A stretch of DNA of 64,000 nucleotides from JAAXHF01 sp965242605. Lineage in GTDB: Bacteria; Desulfobacterota; Binatia; Bin18. Location: assembly GCA_965242605.1 (NCBI GenBank), contig CBDESS010000004.1, positions 124,001 to 188,000 on the forward strand. The letters run 5' to 3'. How positions within the stretch are numbered: position 1 is the stretch's first letter; each line of letters starts with the position of its first letter. The translations under genes and the position numbers were made by a program. Below, piece by piece: positions 60,882 through 64,000 of the stretch. Below the pieces are notes generated by a model. It ran no database searches and had not been told where the DNA came from. It worked only from the letters and a program-made list of their open reading frames with translations.

Positions 60882-61835
60882 TCAGGTCTGGACAAATTGG
60901 AGGCGTCGGTCGGCTTCGACACAGACCACACGGCCCTCTTTGGGCCCAAACAACTCTCCATCAATGACGAGCCCGCAGTCAAGCCGTATCTGGATCTGAT
61001 GCACATTGTGACTCACATAGCCGGCGAGCGGCCCATCAGGCCGGGGTGGGCGGCCCTGGACAATACGGAGTGGGGCGAGCAGCCGCCGCGGCACCCCTTC
61101 GGCAACCGCGGTGCAGTGAATAGGTGCCTCCTCTCGCCCCCAGAACGGCCGCAACGTCATGAGCGAGTTCAGGGTCGTGGCAAAAGCGAGCAAAAACGGG
61201 CCAGAGCCGAGCGGCCGAGCGTCAAGCCGGATGTCGAGGCGGTCGCGGCTCAGGACGCCGCGGGAGGAGCCTAGCAGCGCCCGCAGCGCGACCAGTCCGA
61301 TGATCGCTCCAGACGTCAGCGGCCCCTGAAAATAGCGGTTGGGCAGAAGGCGGTGCTTGATCTCCGTGGTTCGATAGATCACCCCCACCCCAAAGAAGAA
61401 ACCGTACTGCACAGCCTCGCCCGACCCCAGCTCAATACGCAAGACCGGGCGTTCCACCACGCTCCGGCCAAGGTCGGCCTGCCGGACAGTCTTCAGCAGG
61501 CGAGACAGAGCGGAGAGCGGGTTTGGATGGCTGCCGATATCGAGCGCCCCGGCGTTGGTTCGTCCACCTTTCAGCGGGGCAATCAGGGGCAGACGGGCAA
61601 ACATCGGGGTGCTCAACAGTGCGGTCAGTACCCGCTGCAAGGTGCCGTCCCCGCCACACACGGCCAGCACCTCAATATCGTGGCCGGCCAAGCGCGCGAC
61701 TGCCTCTTCAACCCCCAGCTGCGGACCGGTCTCAATGTACACAACATCGGCCTGCCGCTCACACAGCGCCCGCAGCCGGGCCGTCCGGCTAGGATATCGG
61801 CCAGCCTGGGTATTGCTCACAACGCCGATACGCAT
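60882..61835 (-). CDS. DAG-kinase-family lipid kinase, ceramide kinase candidate
   Basis: A 317-residue DgkB/YegS-type kinase. Nucleotide motif VCGGDGTLQRVLTAL, early VSNTQAGRYPSRTARL, LIAPLKGGRTNAGALDIGSH in place of the usual PLGTANDFA, and C-terminal LDCGLVIDGELFGPKEG. In Caulobacter a kinase of this family (CpgB) phosphorylates ceramide, encoded with two partner genes. The present gene has the same type of neighbours. Generates ceramide-1-phosphate or phosphatidate; context favours the former. Confidence 0.78.
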   Translation of the reverse strand: MRIGVVSNTQAGRYPSRTARLRALCERQADVVYIETGPQLGVEEAVARLAGHDIEVLAVCGGDGTLQRVLTALLSTPMFARLPLIAPLKGGRTNAGALDIGSHPNPLSALSRLLKTVRQADLGRSVVERPVLRIELGSGEAVQYGFFFGVGVIYRTTEIKHRLLPNRYFQGPLTSGAIIGLVALRALLGSSRGVLSRDRLDIRLDARPLGSGPFLLAFATTLNSLMTLRPFWGREEAPIHCTAVAEGVPRRLLAPLRIVQGRPPRPDGPLAGYVSHNVHQIQIRLDCGLVIDGELFGPKEGRVVCVEADRRLQFVQT

Positions 61836-61868
61836 GAAACTCGAGCCTGCCGTGCGGTGGACGAGGGA

Positions 61869-63059
61869 TCACCCGACGGTCTCCGATTCTTGCCAGGTCT
61901 GGAGCGGCTGGCCGCGCCAGACCGCGCCACACGCCTGGAGCAAACGCACGCTATGAAACGCGCTTGAACACAGCGTCCAGACCGCCACCAAAACCAAGCC
62001 CCAATCCGGTCGGCCGCCCAGCGTCGCCACGGACAGCAAGATGAGATTCGGGTTGCGCCGAGCCGTGATCGTCCGGAAAAACGAATCAACAGGCCGCCAG
62101 CTGTGGATTTCCATCTTAAAAACCAGGAGAAAAATGCCCTCCAGCAGACGCCCCAGCACATAGCCAAGCAGGGTAATCATGAGCGCCGGTCCCAGCCAGA
62201 CCGCGCCACCGGGCAGACCCAGCGCCCACGCCAGATACCAGAAAGGCGGATGAACCAGATCGAGACCGTGGTCAAGCGCATGGCCAATTTTGCTCGAGGT
62301 AAGGCTGACCCGCGCCAGCTTGCCGTCAACCGTATCCAGAAAGGTCATCAGCCAAGCCGCCAGCAGTCCGAAGCCAAAAGAGCCGGCGGCAAACAGCCAA
62401 GTGGCCAGAACGACCAGCAGCCAACTCAGGCCGGTCACCGCATTCGGGCGCACGCCAGCCCGGGCCAAGACGCGGACAACGGCCTTGGCCGGGCGGGGCC
62501 AGACCCAGGTAGTGATCACATCGGTGATGCCTTTGTACGACGCCCGGAAAAGGCGCGCTTCAATCTCGTCAATTCGCCGCGGCTGAATTGGAAGGACATA
62601 AGGAGCAACGGATTTTCGGAGGGCAGGATTGTAGGCGGGCACCAGGTCGCTCGGCGTGAAGCTGTACAGGCCGTGGGAGCCGACCGTTTGCAACGCTTCG
62701 GCCCCGGATAAGAGGGCTAGGGCGGTGCTACAGTTTTGTGCCTCAACCCGGGCCGCGACAACGAGCGGCTGGTCAGCCGAGACGAGCAGGACGCTGTTCA
62801 GGGCGGCGGGCGAGGCGAGCAGGGCGTGGAGCAGACGCTCATCAAACACATAATCGGCGCGTACGATAAAAACCTCCCGGCCCTGCGCTCGGAGTGTAGC
62901 TCGGGGGCCGACGCCGATCCGGTCGGCCGCGGCTCCAGCCGCTTCCAACGCCCGCCGCAGGCGTTCCGCGCCGGAAAGTCCCCAGATTTTGAGTTCGGGC
63001 TGGTCTGGATCAGTGAGTATCCAGATGGCGGTTTGCGTCCCACTCGTCGCCTTGCTCAT
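61869..63059 (-). CDS. Nucleotidyltransferase-like/CDP-alcohol phosphotransferase fusion
   Basis: A 396-residue protein from ATG 63059. Residues ~1-180 resemble a degenerate GT-A/NTP-transferase domain (KIWGLSGAERLRRALEAAG, SVLLVSADQPLVVAARVEA, TVGSHGLYSF). Residues ~210-396 form a membrane CDP-alcohol phosphotransferase with the full motif DTVDGKLARVSLTSSKIGHA then LDHGLD (D-x2-DG-x2-AR-x8-G-x3-D-x3-D). Such fusions occur in inositol-phosphate lipid synthesis. It is first in the row with the kinase and Tam41-like genes. It would swap CMP on a CDP-lipid for an alcohol phosphate head group. Confidence 0.8.
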   Translation of the reverse strand: MSKATSGTQTAIWILTDPDQPELKIWGLSGAERLRRALEAAGAAADRIGVGPRATLRAQGREVFIVRADYVFDERLLHALLASPAALNSVLLVSADQPLVVAARVEAQNCSTALALLSGAEALQTVGSHGLYSFTPSDLVPAYNPALRKSVAPYVLPIQPRRIDEIEARLFRASYKGITDVITTWVWPRPAKAVVRVLARAGVRPNAVTGLSWLLVVLATWLFAAGSFGFGLLAAWLMTFLDTVDGKLARVSLTSSKIGHALDHGLDLVHPPFWYLAWALGLPGGAVWLGPALMITLLGYVLGRLLEGIFLLVFKMEIHSWRPVDSFFRTITARRNPNLILLSVATLGGRPDWGLVLVAVWTLCSSAFHSVRLLQACGAVWRGQPLQTWQESETVG

Positions 63060-63197
63060 AATCTGTGTCCCAAGCGGTCTTATCATAACCGGCAGATGTG
63101 GTATAGGCAGACCGATGCGGCGTGGGTCCGAGCGGCGACCGTGCCTCAATTCTCACTTCCGCCCCCAGAGAGAGACCCTCAGCGTCTGGAGGAACAG

Positions 63198-63710
63198 ATG
63201 GCCGGACAAAAACTAAGAGACCTGCAAGCGCCCCTCAAGCAGCAATACACAGACCGACCCGAATCCGCCCGTGTCACCCTCAAGGCCCAGGCCCGACTAG
63301 GCCAGGGTATCACCTGTAGGCTCGAAACCGGCCAGGCTTTAGTTGAGGCCGGACTGCATCCGGCCACGGGCGGAGACGGTCTGTCGGCCTGCTCTGGAGA
63401 TATGTTGCTGGAAGCGCTGGCCGCCTGTGCCGGGGTCACGCTTGGAGCGGTAGCCACGTCCATCGGCGTGATCTTGCGCGACGCAAGGATCCGAGCCGAA
63501 GGCGACCTGGATTTTCGCGGTACCCTGGCGGTGGCAAAGGACGCTCCGGTCGGTTTTACGAGCATTCGGCTCAGCTTCGATATTGATGCTGACGCCGAGC
63601 CCGAGCAACTGGCGACCCTCCTCAAACTGACCGAGCGTTACTGCGTAGTGTACCAAACCTTGTCCGGCAGCCCCGACCTGTCTGTGTCAAGCACGCTTCA
63701 GAAGAGTTGA
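63198..63710 (+). CDS. OsmC-family peroxidase
   Basis: A 170-residue protein from ATG 63198 with CTGGAGGAACAG upstream. The two OsmC catalytic cysteines are in LAACAGVTLGAVATS and LTERYCVVYQTLSGS. HPATGGDGLSACSGDMLLEA is the usual dimer-interface region. Reduces organic hydroperoxides. Longer in-frame upstream sequence overlaps the phosphotransferase antisense and is not used. The first Cys-bearing helix has an extra Cys (SACSGD). Confidence 0.85.
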   Translation: MAGQKLRDLQAPLKQQYTDRPESARVTLKAQARLGQGITCRLETGQALVEAGLHPATGGDGLSACSGDMLLEALAACAGVTLGAVATSIGVILRDARIRAEGDLDFRGTLAVAKDAPVGFTSIRLSFDIDADAEPEQLATLLKLTERYCVVYQTLSGSPDLSVSSTLQKS

Positions 63711-63725
63711 GCCGCGCCGGCGGCT
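63710..63725. terminator. Short hairpin after the OsmC gene
   Basis: AGCCGC (63710-63715), loop GCCG, GCGGCT (63720-63725) form a perfect 6-bp stem starting on the stop codon. No U tract. Weak support for termination between osmC and the next gene. Confidence 0.4.
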
Positions 63726-63804
63726 GACGAGCGCTCGCACCAAAGCCGACGGGGTGCCGACCGGACAGGCTTATACTGGCAGCATCCCCACAACGGTCGT
63801 CAAC

Positions 63805-64000
63805 ATGTCGTTTACCCTGGCCCATCTCTCAGACCTGCACGTCACCCAAGCCCGTCTCCGCTCCCTTCCGCCGCGGCTGAACAAGCAGACAATTGGCTGG
63901 CTCAAATGGCTTGTGCGACGCCGCTCCGAATATCGTCCCGATATCTTAGCGGCGCTCATCGCCGACCTGCACAGCCAGCGGCCAGATCACACGGTGATAA
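63805..64000 (+). CDS. Metallophosphoesterase, N-terminal part (runs off the window)
   Basis: From ATG 63805 to the end of the window, 65 residues: FTLAHLSDLHVTQARLRSLP carries the first metal motif D-x-H (SDLH) of calcineurin-like phosphoesterases. ILAALIADLHSQRPDHTVI leads towards the second motif. Substrate unknown; relatives include UDP-diacylglucosamine pyrophosphohydrolases and cyclic nucleotide phosphodiesterases. The 79-bp gap after osmC suggests a separate or loosely coupled gene. Confidence 0.8.
   Translation, partial: MSFTLAHLSDLHVTQARLRSLPPRLNKQTIGWLKWLVRRRSEYRPDILAALIADLHSQRPDHTVI

Overview
This window is GC-rich bacterial chromosome (metagenomic in character). It best fits a Binatota-like or related deep-branching Gram-negative lineage. 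The reasons are a pmoCAB copper monooxygenase, a XoxF-type PQQ dehydrogenase, hopanoid genes, a bacterial ceramide cluster, several LLM-class flavin oxidoreductases, a B12-dependent ribonucleotide reductase and probable selenoproteins. The phylum is inference; no rRNA or tRNA gene was found.

Layout. 1-3.1 kb: a decayed sensor kinase split by a ~2.26 kb AT-richer insertion flanked by a 6-bp direct repeat. 3.1-9.4 kb: an LLM oxidoreductase, then a dead type I restriction-modification locus (hsdR and hsdM broken, hsdS missing) and a thioesterase. 9.5-14.9 kb: the biotin operon bioF-A-D-B with an LLM oxidoreductase coupled to its end. 15-20 kb: VOC protein, amidohydrolase, Rieske protein, Cys-cluster protein, HNH nuclease, a repeat-bearing secreted protein, a frameshifted FAD oxidase and a DUF721 protein. 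20.2-21.7 kb: unrecognised coiled-coil/membrane ORFs. 21.7-27.9 kb: nrdJ, alpha/beta hydrolase, broken Ddn-like reductase, hpt and a TPR protein. 27.9-31 kb: hopanoid genes hpnA-B-G. 31-37 kb: thioredoxin and the rod-shape operon mreB-mreC-mreD-mrdA-rodA. 37-39 kb: a PpiD-like foldase. 39-40.7 kb: a peroxiredoxin with in-frame TGA, then an AT-richer patch of remnants (XRE-like, ParA-like).

40.7-54.6 kb is a copper and C1/alkane oxidation island. Read along the minus strand it has two tiny ORFs, a membrane-anchored periplasmic protein, pmoC, pmoA, an unnamed small membrane protein, pmoB, a multicopper oxidase, a cupredoxin, an LLM oxidoreductase, a NIPSNAP protein, a CusF-like copper lipoprotein and larC. 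Alongside are a GldA-like alcohol dehydrogenase, the PQQ dehydrogenase and a second TGA-containing peroxiredoxin. All copper-ligand positions I checked in PmoB and PmoC are kept with exact spacing, so the enzyme should be active. The PQQ dehydrogenase is the obvious next step from alcohol to aldehyde.

55.1-63.1 kb is a sphingolipid locus: GNAT-type ceramide synthase candidate, serine palmitoyltransferase, NAD-dependent ceramide reductase candidate, desaturase/hydroxylase, Tam41-like cytidylyltransferase, ceramide-kinase-like DAG kinase and a fused nucleotidyltransferase/CDP-alcohol phosphotransferase. Together these suggest an anionic phosphosphingolipid made through a CDP-ceramide intermediate. 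The window ends with an OsmC protein and the start of a metallophosphoesterase.
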